Assembly (NCBI GenBank): GCA_945859605.1
Contig: OX243811.1
Coordinates: 63,851,804-63,915,803, forward strand
Direction of reading: 5' to 3'
Source of the DNA: Lumbricus rubellus
Lineage: Eukaryota > Annelida > Clitellata > Crassiclitellata > Lumbricidae
DNA length: 64,000 bases
Position 1 is the stretch's first letter; the number at the start of each line of letters is the position of its first letter. The notes under the pieces were generated by a model. That model searched no databases. It was not told the DNA's origin and saw only the letters and a program-made list of their open reading frames with translations. Positions 12,441 through 25,400 of the stretch are shown here, one piece after another. Position numbers and translations under genes: made by a program.

Positions 12441-13935
12441 TTCATCCTGGAGTAGGCCATAGTAGTGTCAAGTGCACGGGTGTAGGCTACGTAACCTAAA
12501 CACTTAAAGTCGCGGACGGGCCTGCATTGTAATGTCATAATACAATGAATACTGAGCATTTATTTAGCTTAGCTGCTGCTCACACATGATCCAATGCTGC
12601 ACTAAGTTGACATTTTACTTTATCGTAAATTCCTCTGTGCGTCACTTACTTGAGTAGTGGCCTTTTATAAAAGCCAAGTACAACGAAATGTTCTTTTCTT
12701 ACTTATTCACCATAATATGACTTTGTCGTACCAGATGCAAGCACAGCCATTTGGCAGAACAAGATATTCTCGACTGTGGGAATGTGGGTACCTCTGTTTG
12801 GAATAACCTCCACTGTGACCTATGTTGCCTTCCGCGGAGGCGCGGAACATGTCTAAAACTTTTTATGAACTACTTTTTAATGCTTTCATCTTTGGTCATG
12901 CCTGGGTTGGGAACGTATCTGAATAGTCATATTGAAGGGACAACAAATAAATTCATTAGTTGGATAGATGGATATGAATTCTGGTTGAAGGTGGACATTA
13001 ACTGAACTCGACAAACTAACTGTCAAATACTGAAAGTACGAATGTCCCTAGCAATTGTACTAGCGATTGTGTCAATATTATTCATTTCAATTTTTAAAGG
13101 CTTCTTTTATGGACACCACAGCGATACAAGGTCATACATCATAGCCGGTCCGTGTGAAACTTGCCACTCAGCTGAGAGCCCAGCGCTCGCTACAGCCGAT
13201 TATATTACCGTAGACCCATTTTCGAGACAGACTATGGTGTTCTCACACTCGTCTGCAAGCATTCATCTTCTGCTCAAGAAGTGTGAATAATAAGTAGGAC
13301 AAAATGATGTCACGCAGTATCTGCTTTAGATCAGTACTTGAGTTTTAAAAAGAAACAAGTCAGTCAAAGAATCAATAAAACATCTGTTTTGTAGCCAGTC
13401 GATTCGCAGATTACACAATTAGCACGAGTAGACGACGGCCACAAGGATTGGCCATGAAAAGATTATAAATTCTGTCGAGACGCCTAAGAAGTCGTGGGCC
13501 GTGGCAACTCAAGAGAGTAGAGACCAGGAAGTACTTTGTCTGATATGATATTAAAAATTAATACCATGCGATAACGTAGGCCTACTTCATAATTATGGTC
13601 GAACAAGCAGGAAGTCGTAACTAGATAGGGACCACAGGAAAAAAAGAGAAAACAAAGATAACAAAGATAGGGTTTTAATGTGTTCAGAAGACATAATAAT
13701 ATCTGTGTTAGAACCATTGCAAATTACATGGATTGATTAATAGTCTATTTTTACTTACTCACTACCAGCCTCCGACGTATGATGTCATCATATTATAGGC
13801 CTACCACAATTTAAGGAGAAAGTGCCTTTACCAGATTCGGTGCCGGCAGTTACCTTCTAACGCATTGGAAAATTCAACTCCAACAGAAATATAGAACATA
13901 CTGTAACAATGGAATGAGAAACGGTAGGCTACTTA

Positions 13936-14971
13936 TACACCGTGAGTCAAAAAAAAGTAAGCCAAATTGTTTTTCATATATCTCTCATGCCTGATAACAT
14001 ATCATGCTAAAATTTTCCAAATATTTAGAGAATTGGACGAAGAATATGATTCCAAAATTTCATGAGATAAAGTTGAACGGATAAAAAGATATGAATATTT
14101 AAACTTCATATGCCGAAATTGCCGTTTACAAGCAATTTTCTGTCATAGGCCTATTCAGTAAAATGTAAGTCAAACTTTTTCTCATATCTCTAATGCCTGA
14201 TGATCAAACATTCTAAATTTTTCCAGATATGTAGATATAATTGAACTAGCAATATGACCCCAACAGTATGATTTGATTATTTAATTAAATAAGATGCTCA
14301 AAATGTCATCCTCCAGCTTGCACGCAAGCCTTGAGGCGCTGGCGCCATTAGGCAACAGCATCGTCGATTATCCTCTGGTCCAGGCCATCCCACACTTCCA
14401 ACAAGCGTTGCTTCAGATCGTTTATATCATGGATTGCTGTCTGGTAGACTCAGTCTTTCATTATGCACGCTCCACACTTTATATTCCGTAAACTTTTACT
14501 CCAGGATCACTGAAGACCAAAATTTGGAACTATCAGGCATCAAAACTGCAGCGAACACCATAAAAGATTTGCTGAAAACTGAAATTTCCGGAGATGAAGT
14601 TTCAATATTCATATCTTTCTATCCGTTCAAATTTATTACATGATATTTTGGAATCCTATTCTAGGTTCGATTATCTAAATATCTGAAAAACTTTTAGTAT
14701 GATTATTTATCAGGCATTGGAGATATAATAAAAACAGTTTAGCTTACTTTTTTTATTGAATCTGACAAAAAATTGCTTGTAAACGGCAATTTCGGCATAT
14801 GAAGTTTACAGATTCATATCTTTTTATCCGTTCAATTTTATCCCATGAAATTTTGGAATCATATTCTTCGTCCAATTCTCTAAATATTTGGAAAATTTTA
14901 GCGTGCTATGTTATCAGGCATTAGAGATATATGAAAAACAATTTGGCTTACTTTTTTTGACTCACGGTGTA
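13936..14971. mobile_element. Palindromic mariner/Tc1-like element (1.03 kb), TA-flanked
   Basis: Element 13938..14969 has inverted ends CACCGTGAGTCAAAAAAA, extending about 200 bp inward, and is flanked by TA (13936-13937 and 14970-14971). A second, more diverged pair of the same arms lies inside (about 14161-14280 and 14640-14760), so it is a nested or doubled copy. The core holds a decayed transposase end, listed separately. Confidence 0.8.
14286..14436 (-). pseudogene. Decayed C-terminal fragment of a mariner/Tc1 transposase
   Basis: Translating the minus strand gives HDINDLKQRLLEVWDGLDQR, then IIDDAVA, a stop, WRQRLKACVQAGG, a second stop, then HFEHL. This is the helical C-terminus characteristic of mariner-type transposases (…VWRQRLRACV…GGHFEHL). 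Two in-frame stops and absence of the DDE catalytic core mean it is dead. It sits between the inner arms of the palindromic element, which supports the superfamily call. Confidence 0.75.
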
Positions 14972-15199
14972 GGGCAGGCTACGCACGTTATTTTTATACG
15001 ATGTGCCTACCTTCATCAATTCCTAACATGGCGCGATCATATAAAATATCCCGTGGGCCTCTCTCACACAAAGTAGCCCAGCAATAACATTTACATTTTG
15101 AATAGAATAGGTTAGGGCCTACGCGTTGACCATCCAAACACGTCTTAGGCCTAATGATCCCTAATCTATAGGCCTGATTATTATTACGCTATAGTTTAT

Positions 15200-15415
15200 C
15201 TGTATCTGTATCTTACTTGCTTTATAATTATTTGTTTGCTTGTATGTTCACTTGTTATAGCGCACCTTCAAGCTCTCACTACTTAGAGGCACTCCCGAAT
15301 GCAGCGCGGACACTGCATCGGAGTTTCACGCCAAAGCGCTGGGCAATTGCGAGTGAAGGACTTGCCCAATGTCCTTACGCTTATGGTCTGGACCTCGGCA
15401 TTACGATGACGTAGC
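15200..15415. repeat. Repeat with a TATAGCGC block
   Basis: Contains TTATAGCGCACCTTCAAGC, AGAGGCACTCCCGAATGC and GGACTTGCCCAATG. It shares the TATAGCGC and AGAGG blocks with 7985-8150 and 39360-39570. Probably a SINE or LINE 3' end; family not assigned. Confidence 0.35.
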
Positions 15416-16379
15416 TTATTCTATAGGCCTGTTCACTAGTAGGAATAAACACAGCTGTTAGTGGCTATTAATGGCTATGTTCAAAACAAATCAATTGAAC
15501 GTTAATTTTAAATAATAAGCGTCCGCGATTATTTTAGTTTCTATTCATCTGGGAGGGTACGATTATTAGGAGAATGCTGTTTGGGGGAGACTTTGTGTCG
15601 GGGGGGGCTTTATTTCGTGACACCGGAATTCGGCTATCTATGTCTATCGATGCAATAATTTTTTGGCCTATGTGAATTGTACCGTGTCCTTAGTATCAAA
15701 TAGATAAAAATATTTCAAATTAGCGAACATAATTCTGTTTAAATAGTCTATAGCCTATTCGTAATCAGTTACCAATGGTCTTCAATAGGCCTAAAGTTTC
15801 ACTGTCTGTCCTAAACCCTATTCTGCGAATATTATGAGTAGCTTCTGCTTGAACTAATTCTCTGATTTTTTCATTAAAATGCTCTCTGATCACCGCACTA
15901 ACCTCTCACCTTAGGTAGGCCTAATTGTTTCAGCTGTCATCTCACTCTCTAGAATAATTATTAGAATCAAGCCTCATCTGTCACCCAGATTGTCCAGTGT
16001 TCGTTAAATTAGACTACTCACACTTTCCTACTTATAATATTATTGCTAAGAGTTATGCGTTATCATACACTAAGTCTTGTGTTTTCATTGCTATATATTT
16101 ATGTCTAAATTTATTTCGTTTTTACAGGTGGTCCATTAGAGAAATGCATGGTCCTTAGGGTCGTACGCATTCTTATTGATCCATTGCTGTCAATCGTTTG
16201 CTTATATTGCACTAAGTCTTGTTTTTGTTGTCAACACGAGTGCATCACTCATCTGTTCAGTGTCGGACTATACAATCACTAAGTTATCAGTTTGCGTTTT
16301 GGATGTCGTACCGGTAGTCCTACAAAATTAACAGAATTGGACCGAGAAGAATCCTTTCCGGAGGATCGCACGTGAGAGT

Positions 16380-19300
16380 TTAACACTGATCTGATATTCT
16401 TGGTATCATTCGCACTTTAAATGATGATGGAATAGCCAGGGCACCGATGATTGTCTTAACATCAATTCTTGTCTGGCCCTCTGGTGGTCGAACAGTGAAT
16501 CGCTGAAGCAAACCAGTGATAATTAGGAATATCTCAAGACGAGCTAATACTTCTCCGAGACACGAGCGACGTCCTGTGTCAAACAAAATAACAACTAATC
16601 ACTTTCCAATAAAATACCTTTTAAAACTTTGCAAGATCATGCGGTGCAATCATTTCAATGTACAAATTTCGGCGAAAGCCACAATTCGCTCATAAATTAA
16701 CGATATAATTATAATTACGACAGTTTGTCTGGCGCGGTAAATCGGCAATGCCGTATAGCGTATAATAAAACGCATACAATGTATAGCAAAAGCTACAATA
16801 TTATCATCCAAGCTCTTGTAATTTTGTATTAATCAAATGGTTACAAGGTTATTAGCCTATATTGAGCTCGGTAGTTTGTTTTCATTTTTCTCTTGAGATG
16901 TCATTTCTATCTCTGCTGAATATTTCAGTAAATTTTCTTAAAACGTCTGACCAGTGAGGTAATGGATCTAAATGTAATTTTAAAAACATTATGAAAATCA
17001 ATGCTCTCGTTAAATTGAGTTCAATAGTCTGTTAACTAGAAAATTAATATTGTCAGTTTTCTATTGAGTGGACAACTGGATATTAATTTATACCTCTGCT
17101 GTAGGAATGATCATTCAGGAAATACGGAGCAAACAAATAATTAAGTATAGGCTATTACAAGTTATGCGACAATAATTTTGCATTGCAGAATGAAGTTTTA
17201 CTTGAGCGTCTAAAATTACAACATTTCTACAACTGAAAACTTCGAGAATGTCAACAAACAATGCATTTACCGATGCTAAATGGAATGATTCGATTGCTAT
17301 CGATAACATTTTCCTCATCGTCCAAGAACCGTTCTGGTCGAAACACTTCCGGATCCTTCCAGACTTTATGATCCATGTGAACAGCGTAAAGATTTGGCCA
17401 CACCTGTATTAATTGCAATACTGTCTCAGTAACTCAATTTGTACTGACTACCCTTACGACATGTTCTAATTGGAACAACCATGTTAACGCTGGAAAAAGT
17501 ATAGACGATTAGATCTATTCATCGGTGAAGATTTGTTATTGATTGTGACACAAAAATTGCAGCCTATCTATCACTGTGGCTTATGCCTACTATTATTTAT
17601 TACAATACATCAAATATCTATGATACTTTTCTTCAAAATCCGTGTCTTCTCCAACCAGCATGGGCATTGAGTCTCGACAGGCTGGGAAGCTTAATGATAG
17701 TATCACGCAGTTCCTTCAAAATGCCTTCACAAAAAATGACAATGTTATGTGAATAGGCTACATTTACATTTTAAAATAGAAGGCTACATAATTATAAAAG
17801 GTAGGGGGCCTATAACCTGCATTACCAGCTGAAAGTCCAAAATATGACCATTGAAATTTAGGATTCTACAGATATTCGCTAATGCAACTATTTTGCATTT
17901 TTGATATAATATTTACCCCGGTTCCTTTAGGAATGAAATATCCGTTCACTGTGCTATCTCTCAACGTCTTTCGTGGTATTGAGATGACTGCCAAGGTCTT
18001 CCATCTCATCACCTCCAATATGCTTGCTTGTACAAACGGTAGTCTACTCTGATCTTCGGCAGATGGCAGCCTTTCGCGAGGTATGACATCATCTATTTCC
18101 CTCTGCAGACGTTCCTGAACCTCTGGGTAATTTGCAAGCATGAATACGAACCACAGCATTGTATTTTTCGATGTATCGCTGCCAGCGGTAACCAAATCTC
18201 TGAGTGTGAGGTTCAGTTGCTCACGATCGTAATTTGAACCAAGTTGTTCAATGTATCTACGCACGAAGCAGTCAGCAGCGCCAGGTTTTAGACTTTCCTC
18301 GACTTCTTCTTTGAAAATCTCCTGCATTCTCCGATCGCTGTTCACATGTAAGCACAATTTCTTTTTGTAATAGGGAACAAATCGCAGAGCTGGTGCTAAT
18401 TCGAAAGCATTGTCCATGCCTTCGAAAAACCCTCTCATCTGGTGAGCAAGTTCACTTGCACCAAGTTTATAGCTCTGTCGACGACCAAAGACAATGTTGT
18501 TTATGACGTTGGTTGTGGCTAACATCAGCAAGTTTTCTGGGTCGAAGATCTCTCCGTTTTTCTTTTGAACGTATTCTGTGATGGCTTCTACTTCCATGAG
18601 GATTCTTGCTTCCATTGTGCTTTTGATTCCGAAACCGAATTCTTTCAGGATGGACAGTGATAGCTGATGGTACTTCTTCCAATCCGCAGAAGGATTCATT
18701 GAAGCCAAACCTTGAAAAACAAGTACAGATGCTGGGAAAAAACTAGTCTCCAGAAAACTGCATTCTGTGAAGCATACATGTAGGACTTATGCTCAGATGT
18801 TACCAATTGAAAGTGGAGCAATCAAACCAGAAGAAAATGTTTTGCGGATCATGAAGTATGCAGCTATGAGATTGGTCTCATACCTTTAGTGTTTGGATTC
18901 ACAAGTTTTTCAGTGTAAATCGGATCTCTTCCAGAGAAAGCATAACTTTGCTTCACCAAAGCTTCATCGATTACTTCCTTGCTATTCAGAGTCAAGATGA
19001 GTCTACAATGCAGAGTCCGCAGTTCAAGACTATCTCTTCATGCAAAAATTAATTTATTTTCATATATGTATAATGTATATTGCGCCTGTGTTCATGTCTT
19101 CAAGATATCTAGTCGGTGATGATCAGTTGTAGGTCCCTCTGTCTGGAATGGTCTCCTACTGGATATTGAAATGGGATTTGTTCATATAAAACGAATAGGC
19201 CTATCGGTGTGTAAACAGAACCATTGCAGAGTTTGGTTAAAAATTTCTAGAATTTGAACCTCCAGACCAGGGGACAGAATTTCACGTGTGAGACGTGGAT

Positions 19301-19762
19301 GATAATACTGCAGTAAATAAGTCATTAATTAGAAGTGTATACCTAATGTTCTAGAGCGCACAGGTGTCTTTATACAATGGCGTACAAGGATGCAGGCAAG
19401 CATAAATGCACCAACAGCTTTGTGCTAGACTTTTTAATGTTGGTCGAATACAGAGTTGTTAACTCAACACGCGAGAGTGTGTCTCCTCTTGCGCACAACT
19501 ATGCAAGGGTTAATCCTACCTCTCACCTGTTGCCAGCTTTGAAAGTGAAGACCGGACCAAATTCATCGGCTTTTCTCATGAAGAATTCCGCCAGATTATC
19601 AAAGCCAATTAGAAATGGCAATGATCCGACCAGTGGTAAAGATGGAAGCGATGGTGGAAGGAGACGTGTAACTTTGTCTTTAGATTTCATCCACTGGAGA
19701 AGAAGATGGGAGACACCAAAGACCCCGACGAAGAGGAATGCTTCTATTGAGTATGACATCAT
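16380..19762 (-). CDS. P450 locus B: CYP2-clan cytochrome P450, complete, 491 aa (exons 19527..19762, 18884..19002, 17917..18710, 17271..17403, 16380..16573)
   Basis: Predicted ER monooxygenase. All five exons join in frame through GT-AG sites (phases 2, 1, 0, 1). Residues 1-25 form the anchor, followed by [15 protein letters not shown]. The C-helix is W129-KKY-H133. The I helix has AGSDTS with the acid-Thr pair intact. K-helix EVMR, FRPERF and the heme loop [11 protein letters not shown] (Cys432) are present. The C-terminus is two residues longer than in C, D and F (RISDQC). The start at 19762 aligns with locus A; upstream in-frame Met at 19783 and downstream Met at 19759 are alternatives. 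It resembles locus A more than C-F, including shared intron-1 sequence. Introns are short (524, 173, 513, 697 bp) and I see no large insertion in them. An AATAAA-type signal occurs at 16110-16115. Substrate unknown. Confidence 0.92.
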
Positions 19763-20751
19763 TCTTGTCCTATAAAGAAGCACATGCGGCAGGCTGTTAT
19801 GACAAAAAATTTAATTAATGTTTTTAAAATTGTGCCATCGATTTTCAAGCATGTACATAACATAATAACTTACAGTTACTATATGTAGGCCCTATTATTG
19901 TATGGGTGTATGTATATAATATTATGTGTGTTATTGGTTGTGTGCGTGCGAGCGTGTGTGTAGGCCTACCTATCATACTTCTGTTAACATGTATCTATGC
20001 CTGCATGCATCTGTAGTCCTAGCCTATAATATTATAGTGTCAAGAAACCCAATACAGCGCGCTTAGAATATTTCACAAAGGCACAACAAATGTGACTATC
20101 CAAAACTTCAGCTTTTTAAGACAGTTTAAATGTCTACCGCGTAGAATCAGATGCACGAACAGCATGTGAGGCAGAGTTTTCCCAGAGAAATATCCATTCA
20201 TGAGATATAGACCTAATTTTATGACCGCATGCAGTTGTATGCATGAATATCTGTACTTTTTGCAATGATTAATGCCAAGGTGTAGGCCTACGTACGACGC
20301 TGTGGCCTATTTGTAGGTTCTACAGACACCTATAATTAGCCTATGTTTACATATTAAGTAGGCTAATTGCACGCTCTCACATCGTGACATGCGTGAATGC
20401 GTATAAGTAGCCTCTGCAATTACAACGCAGAGGACTTTGGACTGACTGCGATTAAAGCAATTATATTCCAATGCAACAAAATTTAATAGTAAGAATTTAT
20501 TGGTGCAGTTGGAACTTACCAAGACTCCAATACTGCACAAAGTTTTTCTATGTGAAGCTTCTGTGTTGGTGATACTATGCGCTGTTACGTTTGTGCTATC
20601 GTATACTATTCCTGGCCTTCGTTGCTTCAGTTGGATTGGGGTTGGGCTTCGACACACTACGCAGGAACATCGTGTCCCAAAAATTAAGTTCTAAGAACCT
20701 AAGCAAAATTCGTGAGCGTTAGGTGAAACGGAAGTTTTTTTCTACTTATTC

Positions 20752-21020
20752 CTGTAGCACGACATTTAATACCGTGACAATTAATTTTTATACTACACCA
20801 CCTAATAGTGGGCGGTTAATCCAGACGACAATTCTTATTCCCGCAACAGTTAATCCCAACCACAATTAATCCCGCGACAGTAAATCGCACCGAAAATTAA
20901 TCCCGCGACATTTTGGCCTAATCTTTACCGACAATTATTAATCTCGCGACATTTACTATCCACCGACATAATAATCACACGACGTTTAATACCGCCACAC
21001 TTAATACCTCGACATACGAA
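20752..21020. repeat. Degenerate array of about 15-mers (TTAATCCCGCGACA-like), possible solo TU-type outer domain
   Basis: Roughly 15 diverged head-to-tail copies of a unit such as ATTAATCCCGCGACA or TTTAATACCGTGACA. Unit length and style match the arms of the three foldback elements in the window, but I see no inverted partner. The right side runs into the GAA microsatellite. Confidence 0.55.
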
Positions 21021-21041
21021 CCTGCATGAGGGCAGAGAACG

Positions 21042-21194
21042 CGAAGAAGAAGAAGAAGAAGAAGAAGAAGAAGAAGAAGAAGAAGAAGAAGAAGAAGAAG
21101 AAGAAGAAGAAGAAGAAGAAGAAGAAGAAGAAGACGAAGAAGAAGAAGAAGAAGAAGAAGAAGAAGAAGAAGAAGAAGAAGAAGAAGAAGAAGA
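21042..21194. repeat. (GAA)n microsatellite, about 150 bp
   Basis: Nearly pure GAA/AAG run with one GAC interruption near 21134. Long homopurine-homopyrimidine tracts can form triplex DNA. Confidence 0.97.
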
Positions 21195-21802
21195 CTTAAT
21201 ACCTGTGCACAGCAGTACGAATATTTTTACTACTAGGCTAATAATAATTATGCGAATTTAACAAACTGCAACTGACTGACAATACCACACAATAATTTCG
21301 AATGTAGGCCTATTGAGTTAATCTTAAACTCTCGTATCAAGAACAATACTATTTGACATTGTCATTTTCTTGACAATGTGTATAATCTAAAGCTATAATT
21401 ATACTGAGCACAAGTAGCAACCTATCTGCATTTGATGGAACTTGACCCTTAGGCTGAGAGCAACTAGAGCTAGATGCAACTGATAACAGTAGACCTAGAT
21501 CATACCTTCGTAAGAGACCATGCAGTACAAACCATTAATTTTCACGACATCTATTTAAGATCGAATGATGTCACAGCATATCTGTTTCACTATAATAGTA
21601 GTTGGTAATTTCAGTCTAACGACAATGTGTGGTCGAAAAAGATCATCAGCGTCGCCCTCCTAATTTTTCCAGGCTTAGGACTGGCACTGTCAGAGTGCAA
21701 GCAGTAGCGGAGGTCTGGTTGGCTACATGAAAACTAAAGTTATGCACGTTGGTGCGACCAGTTTTCATGATAAGCACAGAGTTAAAACAAGGATAGATCT
21801 AT

Positions 21803-21925
21803 AGACAGCAACATCGAGAGAGACAGGCAGACAAACAGACAGGCAGACAGGCAGGAAGTAAGACAGATGACAGAGACAGGCATACAGACAGACAGACATA
21901 CAGACAGACAGGTAGAGAAAGAGAT
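21803..21925. repeat. (CAGA)n-like imperfect repeat
   Basis: Interrupted AGACAGGCAGACA units. The open frames on both strands here arise from the repeat. Confidence 0.8.
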
Positions 21926-22254
21926 AGGCAGAGAGTTATGCAACATTGAAATTGTCAAGTTGTTCTTTTGGTCTGTTTTCATATTCTTCTGCGCTAAGGT
22001 GGAGGAAAGGTATCCTGACGCAGTTATTTGTAATTTACAGGATGACCAAGCCATTGCCACTCTAATTAGTTTATCTCACACTGCTTTCACATAAAGTTGA
22101 CAATTTAATCTGTAATAAGGCCCCTCATCTCGCCGGACTATAATTCCCTTCGGGTGACAGTTTGTTCATTAGACCTAATATGCATAAGGCCTAATAACAG
22201 CAGTTGGCCTAGGCCTATGCAAAAAAGATCAGCATAGATACTTATGCATTTTGT

Positions 22255-22260
22255 TTTATT
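22255..22260 (-). other. Candidate polyadenylation signal for locus C (AATAAA)
   Basis: Minus-strand AATAAA, 233 nt beyond the locus C stop codon. Positional evidence only; the motif is common in AT-rich DNA. Confidence 0.3.
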
Positions 22261-22492
22261 ACTGTCAGTTGAAATTGTTTCTTGTGATCAATAAACATAT
22301 AAACAAATAAAAAAAACAAGCAAGGTGTTATGAATTAAAAAAAGCAATCAGTAAGCTTATTATGTGCGGACAATATAGAAGATCGCGGTTATTTGTGTGT
22401 GATCCCACACAAATCAAGCAGCCTAGTATAATCCTTTAGGCCTACCAATATATCGTTACGGTTTAAGCCGAAAATTTAAAAGCATTAGACTA

Positions 22493-25400
22493 TTAGTCTC
22501 TCGCAATGAATCGTATGTCAAATGCGGATGAAGCCATCACTAGTGCCACTGGCTCAATCGGTTTGACGTCAACAATGCTGTGGCCCTCTGGTGGTCGTAT
22601 GATGAAGCGTTGCACCAATCCAGTGAAAATAAGAAATAACTCTGCACGAGCCAAGACTTCTCCAAAGCAAGAGCGTCTTCCTATTGAAATATATATAAAA
22701 AATGACAATTGCCATGATACTCGAAATGATGATATTATGAGTCCTAATAATTGTCAGTATTTTATTAGCATTATTATTCATTTACTAATAAATAGCAAAG
22801 AGATAGATTCATTACGGACTTCGGGTTTTACCTTTCTCAAGTTTCTGAAGGTAGGTAAGAAGTTAGATAGCATAACACTTTTAAAGCCTTTCTATCACTG
22901 GTTGTTCAGAGCTTCATGACCATCGCCTTCCATGGCACTTTGCTGATATACGGAACTTGACGAATAAGAAGCATTAGGCTACTACCGTGTTGGAAAATAT
23001 TATCAGTATTTAATGATAATAAATTCAAAACAATGATAAATAAAAAAATTAAGAAAATAAAGAGTAAGTTCTAGAGACCTACTAACAATGTAGACCTAAT
23101 AACAGTAGGCCTAAGCCTAGCCTATTCAGACGTCAGTAATATGGAGCTGAAAGTCAACATGAGACAAACACTCATTACCAGCAGCCACACATCAGCTAAC
23201 ACGTATGAATTAACTTATCCACCTAAATACATTTTACCCGACACATTGAATTCTCGTTGACAGATATAATTACTAACCAAGTGAAAACGCAATGACAGAT
23301 TCTTTGTTGATCACTTGTCCATCCTTGTCCAAAAATCTGTCCGGTCGAAATGTATCCGGGTCTTTCCAAACCTTTGCATCCATGTGAGCCGCGTAAAGGT
23401 TTACCAGAACCTGGTAAACATTCAATGCAATAATATTAGCCTATGCACATATGATATCATAATTGATTTATAATTATATGCACTCAAAGAATTTGATTTG
23501 AAAATTGTTGAAAGCTTAGACGAATAAATGTAAACCAGGTCATGTCAGACTTAGTTGCTGATAAAAATTATAGTCTACTATCTTTTGATGATTCACACGT
23601 AGGCTAAGTTTAGAATCTACATGTATGCAAGATTATAATTATTATGTGAGCTGAGCAATGCCATACTCGTTGTAAAAGTCTCATGATTGGCTAAAGAAGG
23701 AGTGTGACACAGACAACCTTTCTATATTTTTAGACGCAGCAACATTATGCCTGTATAATAAAGATGATGATTTGATGCGCGCTTTAAGAAAAACAGTAGC
23801 CTAGCAGCCGATGCAGAGGACTTAATAATGTGTCCCGTTAAACTTTATCGAAAATTCAAACCGCAACAAGATAGGGTGTCCGGTCAAAACCGCGCACACA
23901 AAACCGCGCACACAAAACCGCGCACACAAAACCGCGCACACAAAACCGCGATTCACAAAACCGCGCACCCTCAGAACCGCGCACGATCATTACCGCGCAC
24001 TATCATAACCGCATTCAAGTATTTCAACATGCATCCAGCTTCTATTTTATATCTAAAAATACCTTCATCCAGCTTCCGTTTTTCGTGCGTTATTTTCGTC
24101 AATCCAGATTCTATATCAGATATAAAAATATAAAAATAGCTTCATCCAGCTTCCGTTTCTCATGCGTTATTTTCGTTAATCCAGCTTCCATTTCACCTAT
24201 AAAAGAACCTTCATCCAGCCTCAATTTCTTTTGGGTTTTTCATCAACCCAGCCTCCATTTCACCTCAAAATAATTTAATCCAGTTTTCATTTCTCAAGCG
24301 CTGGACCAGTTGTATGTAGACCAGTTGTCGTGACACCGCTTTAACAGATGCTCAAACAAGAGTGGTTAGGATCGTCGTTAGGAATGTTCGAAGCCCATCG
24401 AACGTTACAATTTCGAATTTGAACAGATGTGCAAACAAGCGCGGTAATGATCGTGCGCGGTTCTGAGGGTGCGAGGTTTTGTGAATCGCGGTTTTGTGTG
24501 CGCGGTTTTGTGTGCGCGGTTTTGTGTGCGCGGTTTTGATAGTAAACCCAAGATAGACTACACGCCATGTAGGCCTAATAAGTTTTGGGCATACAATGAA
24601 AATATTAAGAAGATAATAGTTTCTACAAAATTTGTATATATTGTATGTAATATGTAAGACATGGAATCAAAATGATGAAAGAGCAGCCGATTATGCAGGT
24701 GCCGATGTAAGCTTAATGAGAACCGCTGGAGAGAAAGAATCAGGATGCAATGTCTATTTGTCAATTGATGAAAGTTTTGTGACTTTCAGTCGTAGGTAAA
24801 CTAAGTTATTTTCAAAGACAACGTTATTTATAAGACTCAAATAAATTTTTATTACCGTACCAAAGTTTCAGCTGGTACAAAGTAGTTGCCAATATCCGTG
24901 TCGGTCATCGTCACATGAGGCAAAGCCAATGGAGCCAAGGTTTTCCAGCGCAAGACCTCTAGAATTGTTGCCTCAACAAAAGGCAGCTTGGATTGGTCAC
25001 TCATGGAGGGGAGTCTATCTCGGGGAACCACGGCATCAATTTCTGCCCTCACACGATTCTGTACATCCGGATTGCTGGCTAAGGCGACCAGAGACCACAG
25101 AAGACCGTTGGCAGCTGCATCCGTTCCAGCCGCAACTATATCTCGAAGTGAGTAGTTCAGCTGCTCAATGTCGTAGTTCTCACCAACACTTTCCAAATAT
25201 CTACGCACAAAGCAATCGTCCGCACCATCTTCTAAACTCTTAGCAATCTCGATCTGAAGAATCTTTTCCAGAGTCTTATGACTTTCAGCTTGCTCGCGTG
25301 CTTTACTTCGGTGAGATGGAAGAAATCTAAGTAGTGTAGAAACTTCCAAATCCAAATCAAAACTGTCGAAGACCCGTTTGATCTGACATCCTAACGGTGT

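Larger units (their letters stand above)
3639..16379. other. Intergenic stretch between loci A and B (12.7 kb)
   Basis: No host gene recognised on either strand. Open frames here are short, lack splice partners and match no family I know. Recognisable contents, listed separately: a minisatellite, a nested hAT-like element, SINE- or LINE-tail-like repeats, two MITEs, a LINE tail and a palindromic mariner-like element. The stretches 3720-4880, 5030-5820, 6630-7980, 8140-10350, 12450-13930 and 15420-16380 show only AT-rich DNA with frequent TAGGCCTA words. Confidence 0.6.
19763..22492. other. Intergenic stretch between loci B and C
   Basis: No gene recognised. It contains a one-sided 15-mer array (20752-21020), a long GAA microsatellite, a CAGA-type repeat at 21803-21925 and many TAGGCCTA words. 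The frames at 20307-20694 and 21782-22094 have no family resemblance that I can see. Confidence 0.55.

Noticed and set aside
23828..24657. Frames with [12 protein letters not shown] repeats
   Set aside because: They read the 14-mer arms of TU-like element 2.
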